Shown here one piece after another: positions 20,267-31,742 of a DNA stretch of 64,000 bases. Both the position numbers and the translations under genes were made by a program. Positions within the stretch are counted from its first letter, which is position 1. Each line of letters opens with the position of its first letter. The stretch is taken from NCBI GenBank assembly GCA_022315425.1, contig JAIUPT010000034.1, forward strand, positions 186,001 through 250,000, written 5' to 3'. The DNA comes from Pseudevernia furfuracea. Its lineage: Eukaryota > Ascomycota > Lecanoromycetes > Lecanorales > Parmeliaceae. The notes under the pieces are model-generated. The model saw nothing but the letters and a program-made list of their open reading frames with translations. It ran no database searches and was not told where the DNA came from.

Positions 20267-21759
20267 ACCGTCAGTTTTTTTGTTCCTCCGAGATGATGCT
20301 GGCTTGATACTCGTCTTTAGAGTTCAGCTTTCAAACAAGGACATTTTCTATGAAAGGTGTCGGTGGTATTGCCGCCTCCCGAAAGGTCTCCAACTCCTGA
20401 GAGTCTAAGCAGGTTATTAAAGTTGAATTCTAAAGACAAGAAGCGTCATCCGAAAGTGCAAGTCTACTTGCGTGTTAAATCTATGGACCCTGCTGCTCCG
20501 GGGATCTCTTTCGTACTCCGGCAAAAGGTGGGGCACGCCAGGTGAGGTGTTAGGAAAAGTAACAGCCAAAGCGGCACAAATACAGTCAGCACGCGCGAGG
20601 AGGACTTTTCCCTTGTAAAGCTCATTTCAGAAAACTTCGAACATGAATGACAGCAAGTTCCCTGGTGAGACCTGGATTTGGTGTAAGATCAAAGAAAGTT
20701 TAGCTCTGACAGAGTAACTTACCTGACTATCAACACCCGCCCAGGAACTTCAACACGCTGTCAGGGCGTATGTGCAAAACCCTCCCAAGGATCGCGCCGG
20801 ATCGTAGGCTTAGTAGTAGCCATGTCGCCTAGGTACAGCTAGGAAGGACAAAAATTCTCTAGAGCTCGCTGTTGCATTGAATAGGAAAAAGTGTCACAGA
20901 GAAAACTAAAAAAAATTTAGCCCTCTGCACGAATCGAACCCAGCCCCTGAGAACAAAACACAAAACTTGCAAAATGACTCACATCGCAGCCTCTCGGAGA
21001 GGGTGGATGGTACAGGAAATTCCAGGCTGATTCTAGTCATTGCCTACTTTCACTTTCGTAGACACTTATAAAGGCTTGCTTGATACTAATCATGTCCGCA
21101 CGATTCGCGCGACCTTTGAATAAGTGGCCAGCGTATGTGTCTCTAGATACTCCTCTGCTAGCCATACATACACCTGGACTATTGAAGGAAAACCCGCTGT
21201 TTTAAATTATAAACTAATAGTTCACAATTGTTCCCAGTATCCACAATGCACTTAAGCTTACTATTCCTCCAAGTTCAGCCACTTACTTGTGGAGAAGAGG
21301 GACCATACTTATGGGCAAACACTTGATATAACAAACAATCAAGATTGAAATCGTTCTCAGTCTGCTTGTTTGCTGTTTCCTTTATACTGAGTCTGATTGA
21401 CTGATTGAACTTTGCTTCAGGTCTTTCGTGGCATGACGGGTAGATCAATAGTCTACCTATCTATCTATGTTAAACCATGTTACTTGGGACGGCGGACATT
21501 CGCCCGGTGAACGCGAGCAAGAGTACCATTGTAAAGTAAGTAGTGAAATGTCTAAGACTACAGCTAATAACCACACACGATGTATAAGTCTTATGCATCG
21601 ACAAACACCATGACACCATTTCTCATCGGCACAGCTCCCCAAATTGAGCCATCAAGGAGTTAAATCGGAGGGGTCGAATGCTGTTTCTATCGATCTGATG
21701 GTTTAGCCCGTTTTCATGCTGGAGCCGCAAGGCGAAGTGCGACACGAAGATAGAATTTA
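20267..21759. other. Intergenic spacer with a tRNA-like relic
   Basis: This holds the 3' flank of the NmrA-like gene, a decayed tRNA-like sequence at 20919-21004 (listed separately) and the 3' flank of the small peptide precursor. I see no other gene. Confidence 0.5.
20919..21004 (-). tRNA. tRNA-like relic of Ser/Leu type, probably non-functional
   Basis: Read on the minus strand, 86 bp begin ACCCTCT and end AGAGGGC, pairing 6 of 7 as an acceptor stem. A GGTTCGATTC B-box lies before the 3' arm. CCGAGAGG near the 5' end resembles the CCGAGTGG of class II (Ser/Leu) tRNAs, and a T-rich terminator follows. The anticodon and T-stems pair poorly and no anticodon is clear. The size fits a long-variable-arm tRNA. 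I read it as a decayed copy. Confidence 0.35.
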
Positions 21760-22041
21760 CTAGACGTCCGCAGCGTTCCTTCCGGAATGGCAAACATGTT
21801 TGCCACACCACCATCCGATTCGATAGACGTCGGCATCGTCAAATCTTTTGGAGTTGCAAACGCGTGTGCCACACCACCACTGCTCCGTGTCTCCGTCGCT
21901 CCCCCCTTGGTCTACTTTGTCAGTCCAGCTCTAGATGCTAGGGCGTGAACCTGGAAGGTGTTACATACTTGGAGGGACTGGTAGCGCGGCTGCTGAAAGA
22001 GTCAAGAGAAGGAGTGATGGAAGATGGACGAAGAAACGCAT
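21760..22041 (-). CDS. Small secreted peptide precursor with two WWCG repeats (pheromone-like or RiPP-like)
   Basis: Exons 22041-21969 and 21911-21760 give 74 aa. The start MRFFVHLPSLLLLTL opens a clear signal peptide ending near AAALPVPP. A 57-bp intron (GTATGT donor, CTGAC branch, TAG acceptor) joins to the mature region. This carries two similar units, WWCGTRVCNS and WWCGKHVCHS, about 22 residues apart. A KR dibasic site follows the first unit and is followed by acidic residues (KRFDDADV), as in Kex2-processed precursors. Fungal alpha-type pheromones also have W-C-G...C cores, but they usually contain GQ before the second Cys, which is absent here. An alternative acceptor at AAG gives another frame (GGVAHAF / GGVANMF repeats), but its branch-to-acceptor distance is too short. 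Function is unproven. Confidence 0.55.
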
Positions 22042-23653
22042 AGTCAGCGGATGGAATGGAAAAGCTAGGGGCTTGCTGTTGAATTTATCTGGCAAGTGCA
22101 AGTTTTGATGGAAACCAAGAAGCTGTGGAAGGTTGCTGAAATCGATGTGCAATCCCGTTCTTTATATCGCATTGCTTCGGACGAAAGGTACCACGATAAG
22201 TCTTCAAAGCACCAGCAATTCGTGTTCGGCTTTCAGCACTTCGGCTCAAGCTAACTACTCTCATACAGTACGTCCGCATGCGAAAACGGAGGGGATGCAT
22301 CGCCCCAGAAATTCCGGTTGCTGAAACATCTGACTCGAGAATGTTGATAGATAATGCTCACAATCCTCTCGGTACGCAGGTTAACAAGGGTCAGGAATGG
22401 CAGTGTAGCAGCCACTTCTACCGATACGAGGTCGATATCTCAAGGCCGGGGGCCCATCTTAACGAGGTGCACTGCCAGCTTTTTCTCCGATTCCATCTCA
22501 ACAGACCAGATTACGATCCAACGGCTTTGGTATCCGGGCTATGTTCACCCCGAAAATTGGTTCCTCTTATCAATGATAGGGCATGCAGCTCCAACGGCCT
22601 CGTATAACAGACAGTTTAAGTGGAACGGCTCGATACCGTCTTCTTGGCAACTTTACCTGCATGCACGGGGTAGTATGTAGTCTTACTCAGCGCGGTCTTA
22701 CTCTCGCTTGTTGTGTAGCCGCCCAGTCGGATCGACATCTCAAAGCCCAGCGTTTACTTTTAGAAATGTGGACGTCCGAAGTGGGTACCTTTCGCAGACC
22801 TTTTGCGGCAATTGCGCAGCATTTCATGTCCAGCCAGATTACGGTACTCCTTCAAGGGGTATCCGTGCCACGCCCCCACGCGTTTATCTTACTTAACACC
22901 TCGGTAAATGCTACAGCTATGTACATGCAAAAGCCAGTCAAAGGCAAAACACGTTTTCGCGCAAAACTCGAAAATTTCACACTTAGTTTACACTGCGCCT
23001 ACACGTTATATACACATTGCTGACAAGTTTCGATGTGACTTCTACTGTGCAAATTGAGAGCTTTGAAGTAAAGAACACGGAGCACGAGATCTACACTTTT
23101 CATGGTATGGCCAGAAAGTATAGTCAGCTACTCGAAGGCATACCTTGAATTTTTATTGTGCTTAAAATTCGATTGGAATATTACGAAGGCGTATTTTAGT
23201 CTTTGGAACGCTGTGGTTACTTACAAGGCGTGTTCCTTCTACGCATGTCACATTTGCAATTTTACCGGAAATGTTTCGGAGACATAAAACAATCTCTTGG
23301 CTTCATGTCAGATCCATGTCTCGAGGCATTCTGCAGAAAGCGGATCCGACGGCCGGAATCGTCAGGGTTGTGAAGAGGTCTTCAATATTTGTATTTGGCT
23401 GACTTTTGCATACGGCCGTGCAGCACTTACCGAGGTAACGAAGTACGTGCGTGCCACGATTAAAGGGATTCACTTTCGCGGCTTCGATCTTCTTGATGTC
23501 TTGTTGCTTTGCTATGTCCTCGCGTCCTTCGAGAGAATTTCTTGCTTTCTCGATATATAACTTAGATAAGATCCGCTAAACTTCAACCCGTCTCCAATTC
23601 GTCTCTTTTCTTCACAGCAAGCCTTACCGCTAGCCAGCCCGCTATCCAGAACC
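22042..23653. other. Intergenic spacer
   Basis: About 1.6 kb, divergent between the peptide precursor (minus) and the rhodopsin-domain gene (plus). Several frames of 60-146 codons exist, but none shows a recognisable motif or intron logic. I see no supportable gene. Confidence 0.5.
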
Positions 23654-25098
23654 ATGGACGAGTCCCCAGGGAAGATGTATGCCTTAGCAGCCGTGTTGAC
23701 TGTCTTGGCAATCGTGGCGGTTATCCTACGGTTTTACGCTCGGCGTGTCAAGAAGGTTTGTCCATCATGGGACGACTATTTGATTGTGCTTGCTCTGGTA
23801 ACGTTTTTCCTTGTACCCTTGATACTTATGCCAGTGGACTCACAGACTGACACTTTCAAAAGATCTCCACCGTCGGCACAGCAATTTGCATGTTCGTCGG
23901 TAAGTATCTCCAGCTAGGCACGTACCGCAACTTCGTTGATTTTGACTATGCAGGCGCGGCAATCGGAAGCCTCGGTAGACATACCCAAGTCACACCTGAC
24001 GGCATGCCGGTCTTTGATGGCCGGATGGAAGTGTTTTTCAAAGTAGGTCCTGATCTTCCTTAACTATTCTACTTGATAGTCCTGACCTAGACCTTTCACA
24101 GATCATCTACATCTCGCAACTGACGCAGACTGTCACATTTGGGCTCACGAAAATTGCCGTGGTTCTGTTCTATCGAAGGTAGCATACCTCAAGTGCTTCG
24201 CAATGGACCATACGGGCAGGCTGACGATCGGACCAGGATCTTTGTACCGAAGACTTTTTCATTCATCTCGATGGTCATGATCGGTCTGACCATTACGTGG
24301 ACCATCGCATTCTTTGCAGCCAATCTGCTGCAGTGCTGGCCCATCTCCGAGAATTGGACTAGCTTGGCCGCTACTCCTGGCACTTGCATCCAGACAACGA
24401 CGATGTACTTGGCGCAGGCTTGGTCTGATGTGTTCACCGACATCGTGATCCTTTCGATGCCTCTACCTTGGGTATGCGAGCTTCCTGTTCCTCCGAATAG
24501 TGGCTGATCAAAGTCAGATCTGGAGGCTTCAGATGGCTCCAATGCGAAAGTTCTTCGTGGTCCTTTTATTGCAGCTAGGGGCACTGTTAGTTTCCTTCAA
24601 GGCTCACCTTCAGTACGCTGACCAGTTGTCAGTGTTGTTGGCGCAGGGGTTGCAAAGCTGGTGGTCTTCCATAAGATCACTTATGGTACGCGTTCCCCAT
24701 CTCCATCCGTCTTTTTCAAGTAGCAATCGTACAGCATACTGACCTTCATACACATCTAGATACCGCTGCGGGGGACGAAGATCTGACATGTACGTATTTG
24801 GTATACCCCAAGCCACCGCAGCATTTCTCACCGTAAGAAAGATCTACTCACACCAACCGTGTACTGGCCCATGGTCGAATCCTCACTAGGTATTGTAGGC
24901 GCCTGTCTTCCTTTGCTCCGGCCCATCTTCACAGATTCTCCCGCCAAAAGTATCTTCTCGACTCTACGTACCATGGTCTCGCTTTCGTACCTTCGCAGCA
25001 TCCATACCAACACGCCATCTCAGGATTACGATAAATTGGAGGCTGGGAATGTCCGGGTTCCTCGGGATCATGCTTCGAAAGGAGTGCAGATGGTGTAA
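23654..25098 (+). CDS. Rhodopsin-domain (PTH11-like) integral membrane protein, nine exons
   Basis: Exons 23654-23797, 23863-23899, 23954-24042, 24102-24178, 24237-24471, 24518-24585, 24633-24685, 24760-24789 and 24842-25098 give 329 aa. The protein starts MDESPGKMYALAAVLTVL. It has seven hydrophobic segments and the family hallmarks RFYARRVKK...SWDDYLIVLAL, FGLTKIAVVLFYRR, LLQCWPISENW, SDVFTDIVILSMPLPWIWRLQM and LTPTVYWPMVESSLGIVGACLP. No CFEM domain precedes the first membrane segment. It sits in the plasma membrane or endomembranes; relatives are receptor-like with mostly unknown ligands. The C-terminal tail of about 40 residues is cytosolic by prediction. Some internal exons are only 30-53 bp, and their acceptors were fixed by frame and family similarity. 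Confidence 0.9.
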
Positions 25099-26425
25099 GA
25101 GTATGGATTGAAAGGTGAGAATGAAGGGAAACCTGGCGAGAAGGAACCACAAAAAGTGCATTCGACGGGTGCATTATCGAAACCCATGTTCTTGCTCGAT
25201 TTTCTTTTTACACCCTTTTCTTCGTCTTTCCGAGGAAGATGTAGGCTCGCCATCATGGTATTAATGGCCATTTCGTAAACATGGAAATCGAAGGAAAGCT
25301 TTCCCCTTTCCCATCTTTCAGGCGTGTAGTTTGTCCGCCGTCATCCCGCCTATCATGTCATTGACCCCGCTACGATGTTGTCTACCATGGTGATGTCCGC
25401 CGTGCAGTTACCCCTGACCTTTGTCCCGGAGAAAAGTCTGCAGCGGGGTTTCTTCTTCCTGTAGCCGTTGATTGGACTCTCTTACATAGTCTTTCATGCT
25501 GTCCCTCAATTCGAAAGATCTGTCGATTCAGCTTCCGCCGCTTTTTGAGTCCTTCCGTGCTCCATTGATTTTCACGTTCAAGATCAAAATACATTTGTTA
25601 CAATCGTTTGCTGGTACCGTGTCTGCCAAGTCACAATCCTCGATTGAGAGAGAGAGTGAGTGTCTGAGGTTCCATAAACCTTTACCCAGTTGACATCGGC
25701 GCTGCGTCTTTCTGAGATCTCCAGCTTGCTCTTTCAATAGAACCCTTAGCCATGCTCGTACTCTACACGCCGGCTCCGGTTGGTTCTTCCTGCAAGCAGA
25801 ACCAATAGACCTTCGCTTTCGGGATGACTTCGTAGTTGATTTCGATATCGCCGCCTCTCCCTTCCCATCTTCTCTTTACAACTTTTTTTGGCCGACAGCT
25901 TTCCAGCCATCTTTTTTTTTTCGGTACCTGCGCATGTTGCAGTCTGTGAAATGCCGGTCGTATTGTGCTTTGCTGGACAAAAAAATCAGTATTCGTGGCC
26001 CTCGGATGTGCTCAAGACGCAGACTCCGATACCTTTTTTGCGAACCGTGGGATCTTGCCATGATGTGCATCAGGCATTCAGGCCCTTCAAGTTTGAGATT
26101 TTTTTTTTTTTTTTTTTCACATGTAGCCTTGTGGCTATCCCATTCAGGGTCAGCCTTGTTACTGGCAGAGATAGCGGGCGCAAGGCCATATCAGATGTGC
26201 ACACAACGAGACCTATAAGTAGCTGCCCGAGGGGTTTAAAAAAAGCATCGCCAATGTCTGCAGCAACATTAAGTATATTCTCTAGTCAACATTGTAGTCT
26301 AGGAATCATCCCAAGGTACCGGACTCGGTGAAAGTGGAAATGGTGTGGTTATATAGTGATGTGGACAAAACTGAGCGGTTGAACTTTTGAGCGGATTTCG
26401 AGGCATTATTTTAGGGGACTTGACC

Positions 26426-26459
26426 GCGGGTAGCTACTGCGCGCGGGTAGCTACTGCGC
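26426..26459. repeat. Perfect 17-bp tandem duplication
   Basis: GCGGGTAGCTACTGCGC is present twice head to tail, directly upstream of an ATG at 26464. Confidence 0.9.
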
Positions 26460-26463
26460 CGAA

Positions 26464-26559
26464 TGGCCGTGGACAAAATCTGTAACATTCTCGCCCACGC
26501 CCGCCAAGCCTGCCGAGACGACGAACCCCGCCACATCTATCTCCTGTCACTAGAGTAGA
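26464..26559 (+). CDS. Short coding-like segment, unassigned
   Basis: MAVDKICNILAHARQAC is followed by RDDEPRHIYLLSLE and a TAG. Codon choice is GC3-rich, unlike its surroundings. It could be a first exon: a weak donor inside CTCCT|GTCACT and a CAG near 26636 would join to LLQRLGFIPSL. I recognise no family, and it could be a remnant. Confidence 0.25.
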
Positions 26560-28091
26560 GCTGAGCCAAACCTAGGTGCAGATAGCGGAGAAGATCACAC
26601 CCGCTATGCTCGCTGCCCCAGATCTGGTTTACAGGCTTCTCCAAAGACTGGGTTTCATCCCAAGTCTGACTCTCACAGATCCCTGTCCCGAATTCGAGTC
26701 GCCAGGCAGGCTTTCAGTCCCAAATCTGAGTTGCAAGGGTGTATAGCCAGTCCGAAGAATGAGCTCGCTGAAGAAGTCCCGTACGCGCGGCTGAGCTTGA
26801 CACAATGTCTTGCCCTCGTGACTTTGCTGACAGGCAACCTGGGCTCCTGTCATGCTCGTCATCTGGCGATTCGCCAAGCACAAAGAGACGAATCTCCGGT
26901 TGGGTGTGCTTGGAGACTACTTTTGAACCTCAACAAGTCCTGACCTATGACTATCACAGATACTATCTCTGACCCTTGTTCCTCGCATTCAAAAGTCCAT
27001 CCGCCTCACGATTCTTGGCGGCTATACACTATCTGTTCGGACTCGAGACTCGAAGCCGTTCTCGTTTCTCACAGGGGCCGAACATGCGAGTATCTTTTGG
27101 GCCAGGCGTTACTGAACCACCGTAAGTAATGGTGACTACCATTCAAGGATTGCCTCATAGAGTCTGATTTCCCAAAGGTTCTGACGCGAACAGCAATGCC
27201 TGAACCTAAGATCCATTTTGCAATAGCTCAAGGGGAGTGATGCAGGAGGGCGTGAGGGCGTTACTCTGGGAGTGTGTTTGTCGCTATGGCGAAGTCCAAT
27301 GAACTGGGGAGCGAACAAATATCATTTGCTCAGACTTGTGATCTAGAGAGGCGAACGTTATGAGGAATTGCAAACACGACGTAATCTGAAACCTTGATTT
27401 GCTACCCTGCTTGCTTGCTCTTCCCTTGCCTTCTGTATTTTGTCTCCCTTTCTGTCAACAAACGCCTACAAAGATGAACGTGGACATTCACTCGACCGTT
27501 TGTTTGGAGTTTGGTTCTTTACTGACCACTGCCCAGAGCACTGAACAGCGCTACATGTAGAATTAACGGCCTTTCGCTGTCAATAGCATAGCGGACGCTC
27601 TTGCATCGTTTGGGATCAGATGAATGGGGTTCGGCGGATAGTCTGAATGTTTTGTGCTGCATTCGTTGCACCTGGCTGGAGTTCATCTTCTGTTCAGGTG
27701 CTGAGAACCGATCTAACCCTAAGCCTCTCCACTCCTAAGAGAGTCCAAACTCTATGACAGCTTGGAATAAGAGCCATGGTTTTGCTATGGCTCAACAGAA
27801 CTGTCATGCCTTGGCAATCCGCTGATTAATAAGGAAAATACGCGAGGAAATGAAAGGGCAAGTGAATAGATGTCCTCTCGCTTGATCGATACGCGCTACG
27901 CCTTATAGGGCGATACACAATAAAAATCTGAGGTTTGACTCACCGCAGTTAACACCCAATCAACACTACTCTTCGAAATTATTTCCATCTTCACCATGAC
28001 CCCCTAGTGTACTTCACTACGTCTTTTCGACTCGCTGATCAGCAGTAGATATCACAGTCCTCGGTTTACAGCTCACAAAAGCCTACCGATC

Positions 28092-29873
28092 ATGGCTCGC
28101 GTTTCTGAGCGGCAGCTTGCAAAAGTAAATGGCGTGGTCATACCTTCAAAGCTTTCAGAAGGACAAGAACCATTCAAAGCCATCAAAGCCTGTCCTCAGT
28201 CTAACACACCAAGGGACAGAGCTAGGGACAAGACATGTCCAATCTGCGGTCATAATGACATAAGGCCGGATAACATCCGATCACACTTTGTGACATGTGT
28301 GAAGAGGAACGGAAACCCAACCGGGGCACACTGGGACGATAATTTGAATTTCGTGCCTCGCCCTCACTTGGTAAAGCGAAAGCATGATGATTTAGACGAG
28401 ATGTAAGACACACCAATGTCAATTTCTGGGCTTGCTGATCATTTCTGACGCAACTTAGTGCCGGCACTGACACCGACACTCCTTCCGCCCTGAAACGACC
28501 AGCTCATGATCCTGCCACAAAAGAGCAGCGAGATCACAGACACCGTCAATATTATGAACGCCTTGCTACTGTCAACGGTGTCGTCATTCCCTCTAAGCTA
28601 GCTCCAGGCGAGACTCCAACCCAACGGAATCACAAGGCAAGTGGAAATGGCAAACACCAGTGTTCTATTTGCGGTGGATTTCACAAAAGGAAGTACCATG
28701 TCCAGTCCCATTTCATATCTTGCGTGGAGACCAATGGCAATCCTACCGGTGCACGATGGGATGACGCATGGAATGGTGGGACCACTAACACCGACACTCC
28801 TTCCGCCCTAAAACGACCAGTTCATAGTCCTACCACAAAAGAGCAGCGAGATCACAGACACCGTCAATATTATGAACGCCTTGCTACTGTCAACGGTGTC
28901 GTCATTCCCTCTAAGCTAGCTCCAGGCGAGACTCCAACCCAACGGAATCACAAGGCAAGTGGAAATGGCAAACACCAGTGTCCTATTTGCCGTGGATTTC
29001 ACAAAAGGAAGGACCATGTTCAGTCCCATTTCATATCTTGCGTGGAGACCAATGGCAATCCTACCGGTGCACGCTGGGATGATGCATGGAACGGTGCGAT
29101 GTCTCAGGCAGACCGTGCAAGTGCGCAAATTAGGTAAGAGTGCTCCCAGTTGGCTGATATCTATAACTCGGTCTGACTCAAGAACCAGCAACGGGCCGCA
29201 AGACTATCAGATGGAAGGGCTTCGGCGAGAGGATTACGGATTCGCTAACCCTCAGTTCCATGGTTCAATGATGACAAATCTCCCCTTCAACTCAAGAATG
29301 AACAACGGGCCGCAAGACTATCAGATGGAAGGGCTTCGGCGAGAGGATTACGGATTCGCTAACCCTCAGTTCCATGGTTCAACGATGCCGAATTTCCCCT
29401 ATGACTCAAGAATCAACAAAGAGATGCAAGAATTCGCTGGCCCTCAGTTCGATGGTTCAACGATGACGAGTTTCCCCTTTGACTCAAGAATAAACAACGA
29501 GATGCAAGAATTCGCTGGCCCTCAGTTCGATGGTTCAACGACGACGAGTTTCCCCTTTGACTCAAGAATCAACGACGAGATGCAAGACTACCAGATGGAA
29601 GGGCTTCGGCAAGAGGATTACGAACTCGCTGCTCCTCAGTTCGATGGGTCCGCGATAGCGAATATTTCGCTCGACGCCTACCGGCACAGCGAGCCCCAGT
29701 CAGTGTCTGCACCATCGAACGGCGTCGCCGAACCCTACGATCCTTTCCTCGAGCATCCCGACCCACATCTTAGACCGATCGAACCTCCGCGTTGGAACTT
29801 CGGCCAGTGGAGCACTCCTCTCGATGGTCCAAGGATGGCAGGAAGTCATCTGCGACGGCGAAGAAGCCTTTGA
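28092..29873 (+). CDS. Zinc-finger protein built of tandemly duplicated C2H2-like modules
   Basis: Exons 28092-28402, 28459-29133 and 29189-29873. Three modules of about 100 residues each contain NGVVIPSKL followed by a finger: CPICGHNDIRPDNIRSHFVTC, then CSICGGFHKRKYHVQSH and CPICRGFHKRKDHVQSH, each closing with NGNPTGARWDD or a close variant. Modules two and three are nearly identical DNA copies with a 318-bp period (28471-28788, 28789-29106). The last exon has tandem units: two of about 38 residues (QDYQMEGLRREDYG...) and two of about 26 residues (EFAGPQFDGST...). The finger pattern C-x2-C...H-x3-4-C suggests nucleic-acid or protein binding, probably nuclear. The C-terminus is uncertain: from about 29820 another frame stays open to a TAG at 29998-30000. 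Confidence 0.75.
28471..29106 (+). repeat. Tandem 318-bp coding duplication
   Basis: Two successive 318-bp copies, each encoding one zinc-finger module, differ at only a few positions. The length is a multiple of three, so the reading frame is kept. Confidence 0.9.
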
Positions 29874-30000
29874 TATGCGACATCACCACTTCCAGCAGAT
29901 ACTGGATGAGCTGCAGTATCGGGACGTGCTTGACATGAACTGGAGGTTGGTTGTGGATCTTGAGAAGGTGGACATGACTTTGAAAAGGAGGGTAGTGTAG

Positions 30001-30917
30001 GGGTGTCTGGTTGGATGGCTTGACGTCCTATATTCCGGCGTTGTCAGCATTAAGGTGCTGTTCGGATCAAGGTTCGCAAGAGTCAGATGTCACTACAGCA
30101 AGGATGTATCCTAGCAGTCATCGTGAGAGGTTGCAGTCGAAGCAGTCTTAAAAGTTCAAGTCTAAAAGTTCGCGTTCATGAGTGTGAAAAACCCGGAGTT
30201 GCTAGTCGAGGGATACAGAAGCCTCTGGTCCTTCAATTCCCACAGCGCCGTCGAGGTTGTCTGCATCTCCTAATCACCCGCCGGTAAGCCACGCTATGGT
30301 ATTCAAGTTCTTGAAAACACTCGGTATGAGCCATCAGCATGGGGTGAAGCGTCCTCTATCACTTTGTATTACTGCAGCTTGAAAGAGTACCTGAGATCAA
30401 TAAATCACTCGGCCAGCGTAGCAAATACACCGCCAGCACTCAGGGCGGCTTATGACTTTGGTCTTTCATGGTTCGAACCTCCCTCGGAAGCTTCTCGAAA
30501 GCCGACATCAGGCTTGCTCTGATGGAGAACTGAGAGCTTGATGTGGATGAAGTAGAAAATTCTGGACCAAGCCGTTAACGCGGAAATCGGAGCAAATGAG
30601 GTCGGATAACCTGAGCAGTGCACGTCATGTCACGTGATGCCAAGCCGGAAGTGTTCGATCCATCCCATCTTCGAGAACATGTTTGAGAGTTGCTGTTGTC
30701 AGTCCTCTGTTTTGGTTCAACTGCAAATATATCATTGAAAGCTGATCTTTTGATCGTGTCAAGATCGAGCCGATCTAAGATAAGTGTGACAGTTCTCTCT
30801 CTGAGCTAGGAGCAATCATGGGCAATCTGTCAGGGACTACACTTTCTATTGATAGCCAGATTCATCTCATCCTCTCCCCTCCCACCAAACCCCCCAACGC
30901 CACATCTTGTCCATATC
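30001..30917. other. Intergenic spacer
   Basis: A CACGTG palindrome occurs near 30631 in TCACGTGATGCCAAGCC; a one-base variant recurs near 32066. A palindromic GGTTCGAACC near 30473 is not in a tRNA context. No gene is seen. Confidence 0.5.
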
Positions 30918-31742
30918 TCAATCAACCTTCAAGCCCCAAGTTTCCCAGAAAAGCTTCTTTTCCTCGTCGTTCTTCAGGCCCAAGGCATTGACATCGGTCC
31001 TTTGTTTGATCTCCAAATCATCATCTTGCTCTCGGCCCAACTTATACCATGGCCCTTTTGATCCTAGGCATATCAAGCAGCTCTGGAGGGCCTCGCGGCG
31101 ACAGCACCCGATTGGGCAGAACGTGTTCCAGAAGTCGAACGACAGAGACTTGAGATTCATTTGATGCAGAATGTTCCTCTTCGCTATGACCCCGTCCTTC
31201 AGTAGGCTCAGCTGCTTAAGGTGGGTATGGGCAGTTCCTGTCTGGTCAAAATGACCAAAGTCTTCCTCGACGCGATCAATCTCCTCCATACTGATATCTA
31301 GAAGCTGTGCTTCATCCACATCGCAAGCGTCGAACCTGGTGACAACATAACGGAAGTATTTGGCGTACGTCTCCCACAAGCCAGCTTTGTCCTCCTGCAC
31401 GTAAGACTTTGAAGAGATTCGCCAGACGTTCTTGCCAAAAAGAATACTTGCCGCTTCGTCGCGGATCGTAGAATTGACACCGAGCAGGGCGACACAGGGT
31501 CTGTTCACGGTCTGCAAAGCTTCTCTCTTGATGTAGGGATAGCCGAGAAAAGCATCCTGACCACCTGCCTTCTTAGGTCCACGTGGAGGTGAAAGGATTC
31601 TATCATTGCTGAATTGAAGCCACCCTTCTACCTCTTGTCTTTCATATTTGTTAGGGAAGGGGATTATCTCTCCGTCATAGAGGAGACAGTGTTCGTAGAT
31701 CAGATCGCGAACTTCCCGGGGAAGCTTCTCGAACGCAGACAT
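30918..31742 (-). CDS. 2EXR-domain protein, third member in the window
   Basis: A single-exon gene of 274 aa. MSAFEKLPREVRDLIYEHCLL is the standard 2EXR/F-box-like start. ALLGVNSTIRDEAASILFGKNVWRI is the second conserved block, where a strand follows a bound-Arg helix. The C-terminal half (SLSFDFWNTFCPIGCCRREAL) is less conserved, with several Cys. Members are abundant and poorly understood in Pezizomycotina. It is more distant in sequence from the pair at 9-15 kb than those are from each other. Confidence 0.75.
   Translation of the reverse strand: MSAFEKLPREVRDLIYEHCLLYDGEIIPFPNKYERQEVEGWLQFSNDRILSPPRGPKKAGGQDAFLGYPYIKREALQTVNRPCVALLGVNSTIRDEAASILFGKNVWRISSKSYVQEDKAGLWETYAKYFRYVVTRFDACDVDEAQLLDISMEEIDRVEEDFGHFDQTGTAHTHLKQLSLLKDGVIAKRNILHQMNLKSLSFDFWNTFCPIGCCRREALQSCLICLGSKGPWYKLGREQDDDLEIKQRTDVNALGLKNDEEKKLFWETWGLKVD

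Larger units (their letters stand above)
25099..28091. other. Gene-poor 3-kb spacer
   Basis: This holds the 3' flank of the membrane protein gene, a poly-T run near 26100-26117, a perfect 17-bp tandem duplication at 26426-26459 and a short coding-like segment beginning ATG at 26464. No complete gene can be supported. The right end is the promoter of the zinc-finger repeat gene. Confidence 0.45.

Noticed and set aside
19246..25098. A biosynthetic cluster around the WWCG peptide (NmrA-like, peptide, membrane protein)
   Set aside because: No tailoring oxidase, UstYa-like or methyltransferase gene lies nearby; the neighbours are 1.5 kb or more away and of general families.
30460..30500. GGTTCGAACC as a tRNA B-box
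   Set aside because: No A-box or acceptor stem lies at the right distance upstream.
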